The notes beneath the pieces are model-generated. The model ran no database searches and was not told where the DNA came from. It worked only from the letters and a program-made list of their open reading frames with translations. 64,000 bases of DNA from Mastigias papua. Its lineage: Eukaryota; Cnidaria; Scyphozoa; Rhizostomeae; Mastigiidae. Within the stretch, counting starts at the first letter, position 1. The number at the start of each line of letters is the position of its first letter. The position numbers and the translations under genes were made by a program. Location of the stretch: the NCBI GenBank assembly GCA_964019165.1, contig OZ025269.1:10762191-10826190 (forward strand). Reading direction: 5' to 3'. Positions 1-11,500 of the stretch are shown here, one piece after another.

Positions 1-137
1 ATGGCCCTTTGTTGCTACCAATAGCATCAGTAGGCTTTCCTAAGTGGTAGCCTGAAGGTCTTTTACCTCCTCCAGCTGAATATACCTTTCTGGCTCCAGA
101 TGAAGCTTGTCCTGATCTTACCGTGAAGGAAGACATT
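1..137 (-). CDS. Possible partial exon of an unidentified protein, cut by window edge
   Basis: On the minus strand a pyrimidine-rich stretch and CAG (ending at 138) precede an ATG at 136-134. The frame then stays open for 45 codons to the window edge, giving a Gly/Ser/Lys-rich peptide that includes ARKVYSAGGGKRPSGYHLG. No family is recognised. The plus strand of the same bases also reads as a plausible peptide with one stop, so the coding strand is unsure. It could equally be transposon debris. Confidence 0.25.
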
Positions 138-1059
138 CTGCAAAAGGAATGAGATAAGTCATCAAAACTCCTTGCCCTCCCCACAACTACTTCCCACTCA
201 TCAGAATATTGTAAGGACATCTTCTGCGAAAATCTGATACTCTGTATATAAAGCCAACCTCAAGAAATCTGATCCTACCTTTGGGTGTGTGGCACCTCAG
301 CAGAAGGGCAGACCATAAGTGCTCGTTTCTAATTAAGCAGCCATCAAACTAGGCAATAACAGAATTCAGGGTTGCAAGAGTAAAATCCCTGGTCAAAGAA
401 TTCTGGACTGCTCCATTAGAAATATGACACTACCGGGCACAATTAGGTAGTGTCTGACAATACCTCACATTACGTTTGGTAATAACTAAAGCAAATGTCT
501 TATAGGCAGCAAATCTGTCTTAAGATCCATCCATATCAAGATAGCAAATATCATTAAAAAAGAATTATAAAACTATTTGCATAAAAAGTATGAACATGAC
601 TTAGTAGACACTACTAGATTGTTGAATCTCCGCCGTTAAGCTTCACTTCGAGGACAACTTGAACACACAATCACTCTCACACGGTCGAAACTTGCACAAC
701 TATACAAGCATTCAATAACCTCCAATATCAAACATTCATAAAGACAGAAATATTTAAGTACTCAATTTGTAGTAAATATATATATATACAGTTCGAAGGG
801 TAAGGATATCAAGTCCATCACATTCATTCATTTATTGTCGTACTTGAATGACCGCTGGTAGGGACTATGATAGCTTACTAAGACAAGAGAAATAATCAAC
901 AATATCTAGAATGTGTTAATCAGATCTACATGTTGAACTTCAAAAGGTATGTTATGAGTTGAAAACAGACTGGCAAGAAGGGTAAGTCTGGACTCCCATG
1001 GCGCTCTTGATAGTCCAGTAATCAGTAAATTGGTATTTCCCAACAACCAGAAAAAGCTA

Positions 1060-1434
1060 CTAAAACTCTGGCAACAAGCCCATGATAGAGCAGAACAATG
1101 CTGCACATGCACCTTGCGCATTAGGAGACAACTTGTAGGGATTCCTGTTGTGACTAGCCGTTTGCGTGTTGCATTGAGCTGGGCGACCTGACGGACTATG
1201 AGGACATGGAAACAAACCCATACATAGTACCCGAAATACTACGTGCAAGAACGTTCTATAGAGAAAAAGGTAATAATGATATACCTGGCTTAGTTTAGGT
1301 ATCTTCTGAAGGTTCTTCCAAGACTCTTCTTGTGTTTCCCGTGGAAAGAAATCCAAGGCCAACCGACCAACAACTGTTGTTGAACAATGCCAAGCAAAGC
1401 CAACACCCACCACAAGAGAACAATCCTTGTCTTT
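1060..1434 (-). other. Coding-looking segment of unknown identity
   Basis: The frame opens after a possible acceptor (TAG ending at 1435) and includes ALDFFPRETQEESWKNLQK, which has good coding composition. A donor-like GTATAT follows the Gln codon ending at 1285. The nearest in-phase acceptor would make a 29-nt intron, too short for most animals, so either the exon joins something further left or this is read-through. No homologue is recognised. Confidence 0.22.
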
Positions 1435-1795
1435 CTATTGTATTTTGTCAAACAAGCACAAGATATCTGTTTCTCTACGGGCCAACATTTGGCATGTGAC
1501 TAGACTTCTGATTTCTAAGTGGATAATGAGATATGACCTTAGTTTACGAGTTGAGTATCACGGGGGTAGGCAATTCTTTGCATTCTTCACCAGCGCCGAA
1601 TTTAGGGGGTGGGCCGCTTACTATTTATCCACACTTATTCCCCATTTCCCGAGTCCCAGTTATTATTTTTCCTATTCTTCAATCCAAGCGAGATCTTTTA
1701 GGCAAAGACTATCCTGGTGAAAGTATTAATGTTCGTTTATTCTAAGTTAACATTGTAACTTTTCTCTTTTTATTTTAGTATCATTGTAATTAGGT

Positions 1796-1890
1796 TTTTT
1801 CCACGGCCCCCTGAAAAGCAGCCAATCTTGGTTGATGGGGCCACCGTGATTAAAGAATTTAAAAATTGAAAAAAAATTGAAATATTATGT
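1796..1890 (+). repeat. LINE 3' tail-like sequence
   Basis: A GGCCCCCTGAAAAG...GATGGGGCCACCGTG hairpin-like block is followed by an A-rich tail (TTAAAGAATTTAAAAATTG). This is the layout of a jockey/CR1-type 3' UTR end. No clear reading frame of the element is left upstream. Confidence 0.35.
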
Positions 1891-2011
1891 ATGCGTAACA
1901 ACCCTTGGACTAACCCTGACTACCTAACATACCAACTTTGTATACGCACTTTCTTGTATAAGAAAACCTATTTTTTTGCCTAGCCTTAACATCTTGGCGA
2001 TTTTTTAAGCA

Positions 2012-2437
2012 TTCGTGTGGTTCACACTCTAAAGTCCCGAAAAAGCCGGGGGTCATAATAAGCGGGGGGGCTGGAAAAGTCTCGGAATGAAATCAGCGGA
2101 GGGGGTTGGGACAAGCAGCGGGGGCCGGATATTGGTCCAAAGTCGTACCAATGTGTTTTCATACAAAACCCCAATAAAAGCTTCTGCAAATAATGATCTG
2201 TCAATATTTGGTAATGACTACATCATTTGTAAAACTAAAGTACTGATTGCACATTACTCTTATGGGAATTCAAACTCAATAGTCAAAAGCTTATCAAAAA
2301 AGCGTGAAAATTTAATAAGCAGGGGTACTAATAAGAGCGGGGGGGGTCGGAGATTTCTTCTGACAAAAATAAGCCGTGGAAACGCTTATTCGGGATCTGA
2401 GAGCATTCGCATACAAAAGAGTGTGTAACGAACACTC
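2012..2437. mobile_element. Foldback (MITE-like) element with C/G-rich subterminal repeats
   Basis: The ends are imperfect inverted repeats: TTCGTGTGGTTCACACTCT on the left, and TTCGTTACACACTCTT on the right read from the other strand. Inside, AATAAGCGGGGG-type blocks repeat in both orientations near each end. No transposase is encoded; a 113-aa frame through the middle is a by-product of the repeats. Related C/G-rich foldbacks occur at 34.24-34.77 and 35.97-36.32 kb. Confidence 0.5.
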
Positions 2438-2777
2438 CCAGAAGAGTTGCTGATTCGTATCATAGCGTAATGAATCTCAGGCCGGATAGGCGAAACTCAC
2501 ACTTATTTTGTTTTCTATAAAAACCACTCATATAAAGCAAGCAATCTATGTCTTCATGAAGTTTGAGCCTTGCATTATTCCTAGATTACTCTTGAATTTC
2601 AGCTATTTAAGCCTTGATATCCTCACATACTATATTCTTATAAAAAGATTTGTATTGCCTATTAATGTACTCATTTATAGTAATCAATCACATTTTAATC
2701 TATTCAAAGCCATCACTACCATTGCATAGCAAATGAATTAACATCACAGGGATTAGTTATTTCATCTGTCCTTAAAT

Positions 2778-3170
2778 TTGTCTCTCAATCTACTATTAAA
2801 CTCCGGTCAACTGTATGTACCTAGAACACGGAAGATTTTCATAGCCAAGTCCTTGTCTGTGCTACCAGATTTCTTGCTGTACGCTGATCTTGCCATTTTT
2901 CCATACCCTTCTGTTATCACTGGTAATTCCTTCCTACCTGACCTTGTCCTACTTACCAATGACAACATTTTATATATTCTATTACTATTGGCTTTGAAAC
3001 TATCAATTCTGAGTGATCGTAAGGCTTCTAAACATTATCCTCTGAGACAAACTTTACTCTCAAGATACAATCAAATCACACTTCTCAACCTTTCTCTAGG
3101 AGCCGTAGGCACTATTGGTTTTTCCTCTGAATCTTTTGTTAATTAAGCTTCTCAAATCTTTGGGTTTTAA
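2778..3170 (+). mobile_element. LINE ORF C-terminal fragment, copy 1
   Basis: Translation gives PSVITGNSFLPDLVLLTND followed by LILSDRKASKHYPL-like and RYNQITLLNLSLGA pieces. These match the end of R2/NeSL-like non-LTR proteins, where a 'RPDLV' motif precedes a short Lys/Tyr-rich tail. It is only the last ~110 residues, so heavily truncated. A second, more 5' copy of the same region follows at 3.66-4.24 kb. Confidence 0.5.
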
Positions 3171-3659
3171 CGACAATTCACAAAAACACATTTTATCCCA
3201 GCTTAATCAAGATTACTATTAGATGCATCTACTATATATTTTGCTGCCGCAATAAACCATGGACACACCCCCGACGTATAAGGAGTAAGATTTGTTATTA
3301 TTTTTGTATTATTGTTTTTTTCTTATTATTATACATTTCTGTCGATTTCTTCAAGTCTGACAGCGAGTTGTACGTTGCCTACTTTAGTGAGACGTATAAT
3401 TATGTTTAGTTGACATATAACAAAGATTTGAAGTATAAAACACAATATTATGAAGATGAAGATATAAAGGCACTCTGGAGATTTACATCAAGCCATACTA
3501 ATATTCAATATGATATGTTTGGTATAGGAACACTAAGGAGGTCAAAAAACCATTCATGCTGAGCATGAACACCGACTCAAAAACCACCTGATTTCTCAAG
3601 GTTCCTTCTCCTCGAATAGAATTGACAATTCTTTATGTAAAGTAAACTCTGCCTGTTCT

Positions 3660-4235
3660 TTAGCTCAATGAAATTTGCCTAAGAATATCTTTAACTTCAA
3701 GATCCCTTGCATTAACAACTCTCTTTTAGCTCGCAAGAATCTTGCTAAATTGGGCATGTCACCAACTTCCGAATGTTCAGTCTGCTTACTGCCTGAAACT
3801 CTCATTCATATCGTGATGGTTGCAATACATATCCAGTTCAAGGCAGATATACTTGGCGCCAAGATTTCTATCCTTAACTTCCTAGCGTCATCTTTCCAGT
3901 CCGTTCGTGATTCTATCATATCTGCTGACCTTCCTGGCATTATCAATCCTTCTGCAATAACAGGTGGCAGTCTGATTTACTTCTAGTCCTTCCAAATATA
4001 TGTTCCAATATTCTGGAGCTTAAGGTAGGATCTGATTCGAATATAAATAAAATTTTTCATAGGAAACATACAAAGTATCAGGACACAATTAGGCAACAGG
4101 AACGTCCCTTCATCGAGGTAAAGTACGTCAACTTATCTGTGAGCACTTTAGGGGTTTATGATCAGCTATCACTAAGTTTCTTCGGCATGCTAAAGGGCCT
4201 AACTTATGACTTCAGAACTTACATATTTCGAAAGA
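3660..4235 (+). mobile_element. LINE ORF C-terminal fragment, copy 2 (frameshifted)
   Basis: In order one reads NNSLLARKNLAKLG, a C-x2-C pair (SECSVCLLPETLIHIV), then after a frameshift GCNTYPVQGRYTWR, back to LNFLASSFQSVRDSI, and in a third frame SDLLLVLPNICSNILELKVG and KYQDTIRQQERPF. The Cys/His motif and order fit the C-terminal zinc-binding part of an R2-like retrotransposon protein. At least two frameshifts break it. Confidence 0.5.
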
Positions 4236-4379
4236 TCACCGCTATTGCCATTCGAACTACATGTTATATCTTTTTTTGTTGGAATAGAGATTGGGACAAT
4301 CCTGGAATACTGTTATATTGATCAATGCATCATTTACCATATTTTTCCTTTAATTGTTGCATGTACTGTATGTATCCAT

Positions 4380-4745
4380 GTAGCCATCTGTAGACTTACC
4401 TTATTGAACGAGAACTAGAGTGTATTTCAAAACATTTGCAAAGTTTGTATTTCATTATTCTGTATTTTGCAAGCTTGTATTCGCTTGTTAACAGCAGGGG
4501 ATCGTTCATTTGCTCATGTTGCTCCGAAGTTGTGGAATAAACTGTTGTATTCCTTGAGGGCATCGAACTCACTCAAGTACTTCAAAAACTGTTAAAGACT
4601 TTCTATTTCAACGATATTTTTATAATTATTGATAAATGTAAGCTTATTCTGTTTAAGCATACTGCATGTAATGCGCCTATGAGCCATGAGAACATATGGC
4701 GCATAATAAATTTCCTTATTATTAGTATCATTACAAGTATTTTCA
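4380..4745 (+). mobile_element. CR1/jockey-like LINE 3' end with tail
   Basis: The last coding stretch reads GDRSFAHVAPKLWNKLL, the hallmark 'PxLWN.LP' end of jockey-superfamily ORF2 proteins. A 3' UTR follows with the palindromic GCGCCTATGAG...ATATGGCGCATAATAA block and an ATT-rich tail. Confidence 0.55.
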
Positions 4746-4749
4746 ATGC

Positions 4750-6950
4750 ATGTACCAAGTTTGCCAACTACACTACAAATTACCTAATAGTAGTGAGTTG
4801 TATTTTTATACTATATCAGGTATCTGGAAGCTTTAGAAAATATCTATAAAAGATGTAAATCTACAATTTGAAATTACGCCTAAATTTGCAGAACTGTATC
4901 ATTGCAGTAATTTTTGACATGTAGACCCTCATTTACTATGCAGAGCAAAGCTTTCCACCTTCTCTTAGCTTATCAAGGCCTTTGTTCGTATTCCCGGTTT
5001 CCCTCGGGCCAGCCATCCCATCGCCCTAAGCATTCATTAAGCGATAGCCAAAGTGTCCCTGTACCAAACTTTCGTTTCTTCCTCTGATTGAATCTCACGC
5101 TTATATCACCTTAAATTAAATGGCAAAGCGCCTCTTCAAGCCCATGGCTCAATTAAACCAATGGCTTACTAAAAATCCAAATCTTGAAAGTTACTAAGAT
5201 CGATCCTGAAAAATCAAATAGTAATCTATTACTAAGGTAGTGCAGTCATGAATATTTTTTGCAAAAACAACTAAGAGAGTGGAAATATAGACTACACAAG
5301 CTTTTCTTGTAGGAAATGGAAATGGCCCGTATTCCATCTCAGGCTCCGCCTTTAATCCCATGCTGCAAGAGAGTCATATAGTCGGATTGCTTTATTTTAT
5401 GCCCCCCTTTTCAAGTCTCACCTGAGTACATGTATTTTTAAACACTCTGTCTGCTTTCAACCTGAATTTTTCTTAATATTTTGTCAAATCCATCCTTAAA
5501 CGTCTCTAAAAATTCTTGAAATTTCGAATAACAACAAGGCAACTCAACAATTGCTATCTTGCAAATACAACTGAGTGGCTCAGATTTCGAATGTGCTGTT
5601 TTTGGAGTGCTTTGTAGCTCAGCTTAGAGGATGTGTGAAATGCATAAACGTAACTCTCCCTTCGCGAGGTCATCTGTACTTTCTAGAAATTAGTTCAAAC
5701 ACAAATGTCGAATTGTCATTAAGAAGATACAGTGCTATCTAACACTCAGATATGGGTGAGATTAAAAATAGCATATTTAGTTAAAAACAGCCTAGAGACT
5801 GTCATTTGCACCTTTTTCAGTTTAATAAAAACGTGTCTTGCAAAAAAAGTGTTCTCAAATTTAATGTTGAAGCTCAGCCTGCCTTTGTTTCTTAAACGTA
5901 GCTTAGTTTTTGCTTGATTTGAGCCTCATGTTTCTTATATACTTGTTTCACATCTTAAAACGTGTATTTCATTCCCCCTGAAAATTGGTGCTTGAATTGT
6001 AAATTACTTGGGCGCGTGGATTAGAAGACCTGCATGGAATAGTGCTATTCACTGTGTTACTGCCATACAAGCAAACAGGCGCTGGAATACAAGTTAAATA
6101 GCAAAATAAGTTATTATATGTTTGAATTCAACAAATTCACACTTTCTGGTGGCGTGACGGCACTGTTCAAACGAATCGTCGTGTGAATGTTATCATGTAT
6201 TAGTGCAGGAAATAAAAAATTAATGATGTATGATACTAAACCGAGCAGAAGTAACACACATAGGCAAACTAGGTTCAACAAATCTTCAGTCCCCCAGATG
6301 GAGTTCTTCAGACATTTCTCTGAGGAGGGGCAGCTTGGGTTTCTGGAAGACATTCTTGTCATTATTATTAATAGGCAAATTGGGAGGGATAAGATACGTG
6401 AGAGCTTCTGGCAACACAAACTATATACTTAACACCCCGGGGACCTTAAAATTAGGGAAGTAGTCAGAGTATTATCATTTTTTTAAGTTTGTTGGCTTCT
6501 TTTATGTTTGCTTGATCTCTCTTTTAATTTCTTCGTTTTATATTATGGCTTTTACTATACACTTTTTACCATATTTTCTATTATTCAATCTTTTCTTACA
6601 TTTGATCTCGTTGCATTTCATTATCCATTTATGTTTGCATCTGCCGGTATCATCTTCTCTAACACCCTGTTGCGACAACTTTACCTTCCCTTCTTTTCAA
6701 TCGCATGTATTATTCATTGTAGTCGTATTGTATTGAGTAAAATTTCGATTGTCAACATGTAATTACATATTGCTTTTTGTTCCTATGAGTATAAATGTGC
6801 TTAATGTTTCTGGAATAGTATAACTGATAACGACGCAAATCGAAAAGTTTAAAAAGTTAAAGCTTTTTCATGAAGTATATGCAGTATTTTAAAAATTTCT
6901 TAGGGATTGTAGCTTTTTGAGTGTATATACTTTGGCCTAGAGTGCATCTC
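4750..6950. other. Gene-poor AT-rich stretch
   Basis: No exon, RNA gene or intact element could be supported here. Short open frames (61-101 codons) on both strands have no recognisable domain and look random. Confidence 0.4.
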
Positions 6951-6959
6951 CAAAATACA

Positions 6960-7500
6960 ACGCTTGCCACTAGCAAAGAGGAACTATAAAAACTTTATGA
7001 CAGTGTTTTATATGACAGAGTGCTCGGCAGAAGATATTTTGAAGAGATATCCTTCAATTCGACTTGAAAGGAATCCTGATAACCATATGTTACCAAATTT
7101 CGAGCATCTGCTCTTCCCTGAATACCTACCCGTGTCTACGACTCTGGCTACTAACCAATTTATACCAAGTGACTAATCAACACGGTTAGCGAGGTGAGAG
7201 CCGCCATGGTTGGGTCCTAAGTGAGAAAATTTAAAATTTTACCCTCTAGAATGCTAAGAAGGTATCACATAGACTGAAATATGAACGAGTAATGTACCGT
7301 AGTGTTAAAGAAGTTTTAACGGCCACGTTGGTTTTCCATTTTTTCCTATCACGTACCTAGTTTAATTTATTCTGTTTTCTTTTCATTTTATTGTAATTAG
7401 CTTTCTTGTGTAGTTTATGTAATTAGTGTAAAAACAGGGCAGGTTTGTAAATCAATTATGTAACTTCTACCCTTTATAAATCATTTTTAAATGAAATGAA
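6960..7500 (+). mobile_element. Probable LINE 3' end
   Basis: An open frame with LERNPDNHMLPNFEHLLFPE resembles the ORF end of jockey-like elements. It is followed by AT-rich 3' UTR and a tail of ATGAAATGAAATGG repeats at about 7490. Short target repeats were not found. Confidence 0.4.
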
Positions 7501-7509
7501 ATGGAAATT

Positions 7510-8512
7510 AGCAGGGATTGTGGAAAAAAGTCTCGTGAGACTAAGCACTTAACCGCTTGCCAAGCCTATATTCCTATGTTTCACCGTATAATCACAATTC
7601 CGACAGTAGGGCATTTATATACCTGTGTCTTGTAATAACAATGGGCCAAGACAATGAGCAATGATGATGTGAAACAATTTTGTTCAAACAGTGCATCAGT
7701 ATGACAGAATTGCTATACCATTAAACATAGGAATACTAGTTACTCGCTGGTCATTTTCATGTGTCAATTACATTGCCTATCCAACAAACCTTGCATGAAT
7801 GTTGAATACAACATTGGATGATTTGGCTCGAGGTAAGACTAAAACTCAATGCTACCAGAGTTCTTGCAGCAAAGAATTGACACTACGATCGGGTCAGTAG
7901 CAAAAAGCTTGCTAAAATGCTAAGAACTCATATTGAACGGGATTTTTATTGCATATAGCATCAAATCGAAATACTACTCCTATCATGTCAAACAAAGTGA
8001 TTTCCTATTCTCTTCGTTCTACTTTAATTCTGCAGCAAATACTCACAGCAATGCAAATAATTCTCATAATCAAGTTGCGACAAAACCATAATCATATTCC
8101 ATTTAGAAAGATATGAGTCGGGTACAGGGCTACAATAGTTACCAGCAGTGTTACATCATATTCAGAAGGACTAATGCACACCAAAATTAAAAGTGAACTA
8201 TAGCGCTTTCTTCGGCATTCATGCCTACATTGCCCCTGTGAACAAGAAAGTATCAGCAGGGGAATTTTCCGTGAACAACTCAGATATCATAAACGAACAA
8301 TTGTGAATGCAATATATACAAGATGATAAAGTCCTCCTATCTGCTGGGAAGAGGTACGAGGTGCTTTAATACAGGAAATGCTTACGTACAACATACATTA
8401 TTTAAGTATACTGTACCAGTTGATAAACCAAATAGACTGATGCTGACGAGCCAGACCCATTCACAAGGTAGTAAAAGACAGAACGATATAATATTCAACT
8501 ATAGTGCATAAC
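7510..8512. other. Region beyond the calcineurin B stop codon (3' UTR and beyond)
   Basis: No other gene is seen. For the minus-strand calcineurin B transcript the 3' UTR must begin at 8512 and run leftward. AATAAA-type signals on that strand (TTTATT on plus, for example near 7945) are candidates but none is decisive. Confidence 0.35.
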
Positions 8513-8560
8513 TTAAACATCTACAACCATCTTTTTGTCAACGTCCATACTTGCAACAAC
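8513..8560 (-). CDS. PPP3R1: Calcineurin B last exon (48 nt)
   Basis: After a TTTCTTTTTTAG acceptor, the 16 codons read [15 protein letters not shown] and TAA. Phase 0 matches exon 5, and the C-terminus MVVDV is invariant in animal calcineurin B. The preceding intron (8561-14639) is about 6.1 kb. Confidence 0.92.
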   Translation of the reverse strand, partial: VVASMDVDKKMVVDV

Positions 8561-11500
8561 CTAAAAAAGAAACGAAACAAGTTTACCACCGGTTGGTTGC
8601 TAAAAAATGTAGAGAGTGAATTCAATCATTTTATCAAAGTTCAAATATCCAATCTGTCCAATATTTTATTGACTGATAGGGGTATAAGGTTGCAATACTT
8701 TCACAATGCTTGCTCATGGGAGTCAGTTGAGTTATGCTACAAAAGCTATTGTGCGGCATATCAACGTTATGCAACCATTCTTCACAAATCGTGATACTAC
8801 CAGCGAAAAATAAAGGCACTATTTAACCAAAAAAGAATGGTAAATCTTCTATCAAACTAGATCAAGGTACTAAATTACACAAGAGATTCTCAAATAGAAA
8901 TACAGGGTTTGGTTTGATCAAAATGCTCTATTCTGTTGTTGATAAGTCTTCAGCCATGGCCTAACGACTCAACAAAGTTCAGTAAACAAGGTTCACTGAA
9001 ATGTTGAGTGAAAGATGAGTCCGTTAGCCAACAGGTTCAGTGACGTATAGCGATGTTCAGTTATAGTAAGAGATGATTAGTCAAGTATGATTTTGGTCAA
9101 AAATGCTGATGAATGGGATTTAGTTTCTTTAGTTCTGATGTGCTGTCAAGCAATGCTCAGTCGTTTATTGCGAACATGTGCACAAATGTTATCTTGCACT
9201 TTGCTGCAAAACTGTGTTTTGAAGCGACAGCAAATCTGAAGGATGGATCCTATGGAAAAAGAAAGTCGCTTTGAAGATGACAGAGATCTATGGAACGGTC
9301 TGATCTTCAACAATAAATTCCAAGTGGCCAGATGTTAGAGCAAACAGCAAAGGCCCTGCTTGCAGTTAATGAAGTCTTTATGAAGGAAAAGTGATTCACA
9401 AGGCATCAAAGCCATTTCACAGAAATGAGAAGAGAGTAGTGAAAGAGAAGTTCTCAAAGAAATCAAAACCCAAATAGTACTGACACTTCGAGATTTTAAG
9501 TCAAAATGTTCTGTGAAACTTAAGCCATTTGGTTTGGTCACCCCCTGCAGAAGCAAATGGCACATTTTGATGCGCGCACTGAAGATCTTCAGGCTCAGTT
9601 TGCGTATAATGTGCTCAATACGAAAAAAGAATATGCACATATCCTGTGTTTTGTGGTTTGCAACGTGTAATATAAAATTATCGGGCTGATTACAGCGGTA
9701 TTGATATAACAATGCCAGCAACCAACTCTCCTTGGAATGTGTGTGAAGACAAGAATATGTGGTGCGCAAAAACTTAGCTCAAAAATTATCTTAAGTGCAC
9801 AGTTCATAAAGATTCCAAACTGGCTACTCAAAAATGCCGAACAACACTGAACATGACTAGACATCGTTGAGTGAAAAGTTCAATTAAAACCTCAGTCATT
9901 TCGCTGGCCTTTTAATTCACCTATTGAAGGTATAAAGACATAGTTTCCTGCATGTAAGTTTAGATAAATGAGGCTAAAATCTTATCTATTGATACAATAT
10001 TGAAATTTCTAACCTATGTAAAATCTGCTATATCACATCTAATATCGTTTAAATATCTAGAAGTTTAATGCTCAGAAGACACTCCTAAACCCATTTCAAT
10101 TCGCTGCGAAGGAGCTTAACATGACTATCGGTACCATTTACGAAGTGAGAAATTCTAGTGTCATGAGAATAAGTCATACACATCGTTACTTTGAAGTTTT
10201 TCAAAACGAATATAATATTATCAGCATCGATTAATACTATCTTCATAGATTAAAACAAGTGGTGGGCTCAAACCCTACGGGACGCCAAAGCAAATGCAGC
10301 CGATTTCAGTAGCCTTTGCATCTCGGTGCCTATTGCTGAGATATGATTGAATATGCAGTATATGAACTTTGAATGCGATACCCTGATAGCCTCTAAATTG
10401 CAAAAACATTGTAAACATCACAGGAGTCCCTTTCTAAATTCAACTAGAATGCTTGCCATAAACATCCATTATCAACGGTAGCTTTCAGGCCACTTGACGA
10501 AAACCATGGTACACACTCCAAAAACACTTGGAATATTCCCCATGCAAAATATCAACAGACCTTGTGTCAAAATGCACAAATAGACAAGAGAAAACATTAA
10601 ATTTAATCTCATCTCATGCCAATGAAATTGAGTGGAAACCCAAGTAGTAGCAAGATAATAACACTTGCTTCAGGTTGCTTGCAAACCTAAGCTGAGCTAT
10701 TTCAATTATTTAAGTTGAGCGGCTAGGGTCGGAATACCAGAACACACAAACAGCAACACTTGCTTTGGGTTGGAAAGAGGCGCCATATGGTACCTCGAGG
10801 GCGTAACTTTAATCTCTTCGTCACGTCATAACTTCTAGAGGAACATACATAATTAATCACTAAATCTAAGGGTAGTTGACTCTATTTCTTAGAGCAATTG
10901 CGCTAGATCTATAAAATACAGTGCTATGAGGACATAATCAAAAAGTTTTTGAAATGTTCAAAGCATTACATCGTTGTGGAACAAAGAATATGCTAATCTT
11001 AACTTGCAGCGAAGATGTGTAAAATTCAACAACCCATGCAGCCAAAGGCATTCTGATAGGGCTATTGTGCGAAAACATGGGAAAATGAATGGAAAATAAA
11101 AAAACAAATACCCAACAATCAATGGGGTACCGAAGGATCTGAGTCGGGGGGTATAGCAAAAGAAATTTAATGACAGATATGACCAAGAAAGCATAGTTGC
11201 TGACAAGCTATGATAGCTATATCAAATTTTACCGAACAACAAAAAATTACAGGCTGTTTCTGCAACAAGTGGGGGTGTGACACTTCACAACCCTTACTTC
11301 GACACACCACTGCCAACAATATCAGCTGCAACAAAATCCAATAGAAAAAACAAACATGATTAGGAAACCTAATAGAAAATGAAAACATCCCCTAGATCTC
11401 ACATGAAGTCTCACTCAAATATTCGGCATAATACTTGAACTTTGACTATTTACGGCGCAAATACTCATAATGTATCTCCAAACTATCACCTCACCAGAAA

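Noticed and set aside
1196..1255. A 20-codon terminal exon after the segment at 1285-1434
   Set aside because: The frame and splice borders fit, but the implied intron would be only 29 nt.
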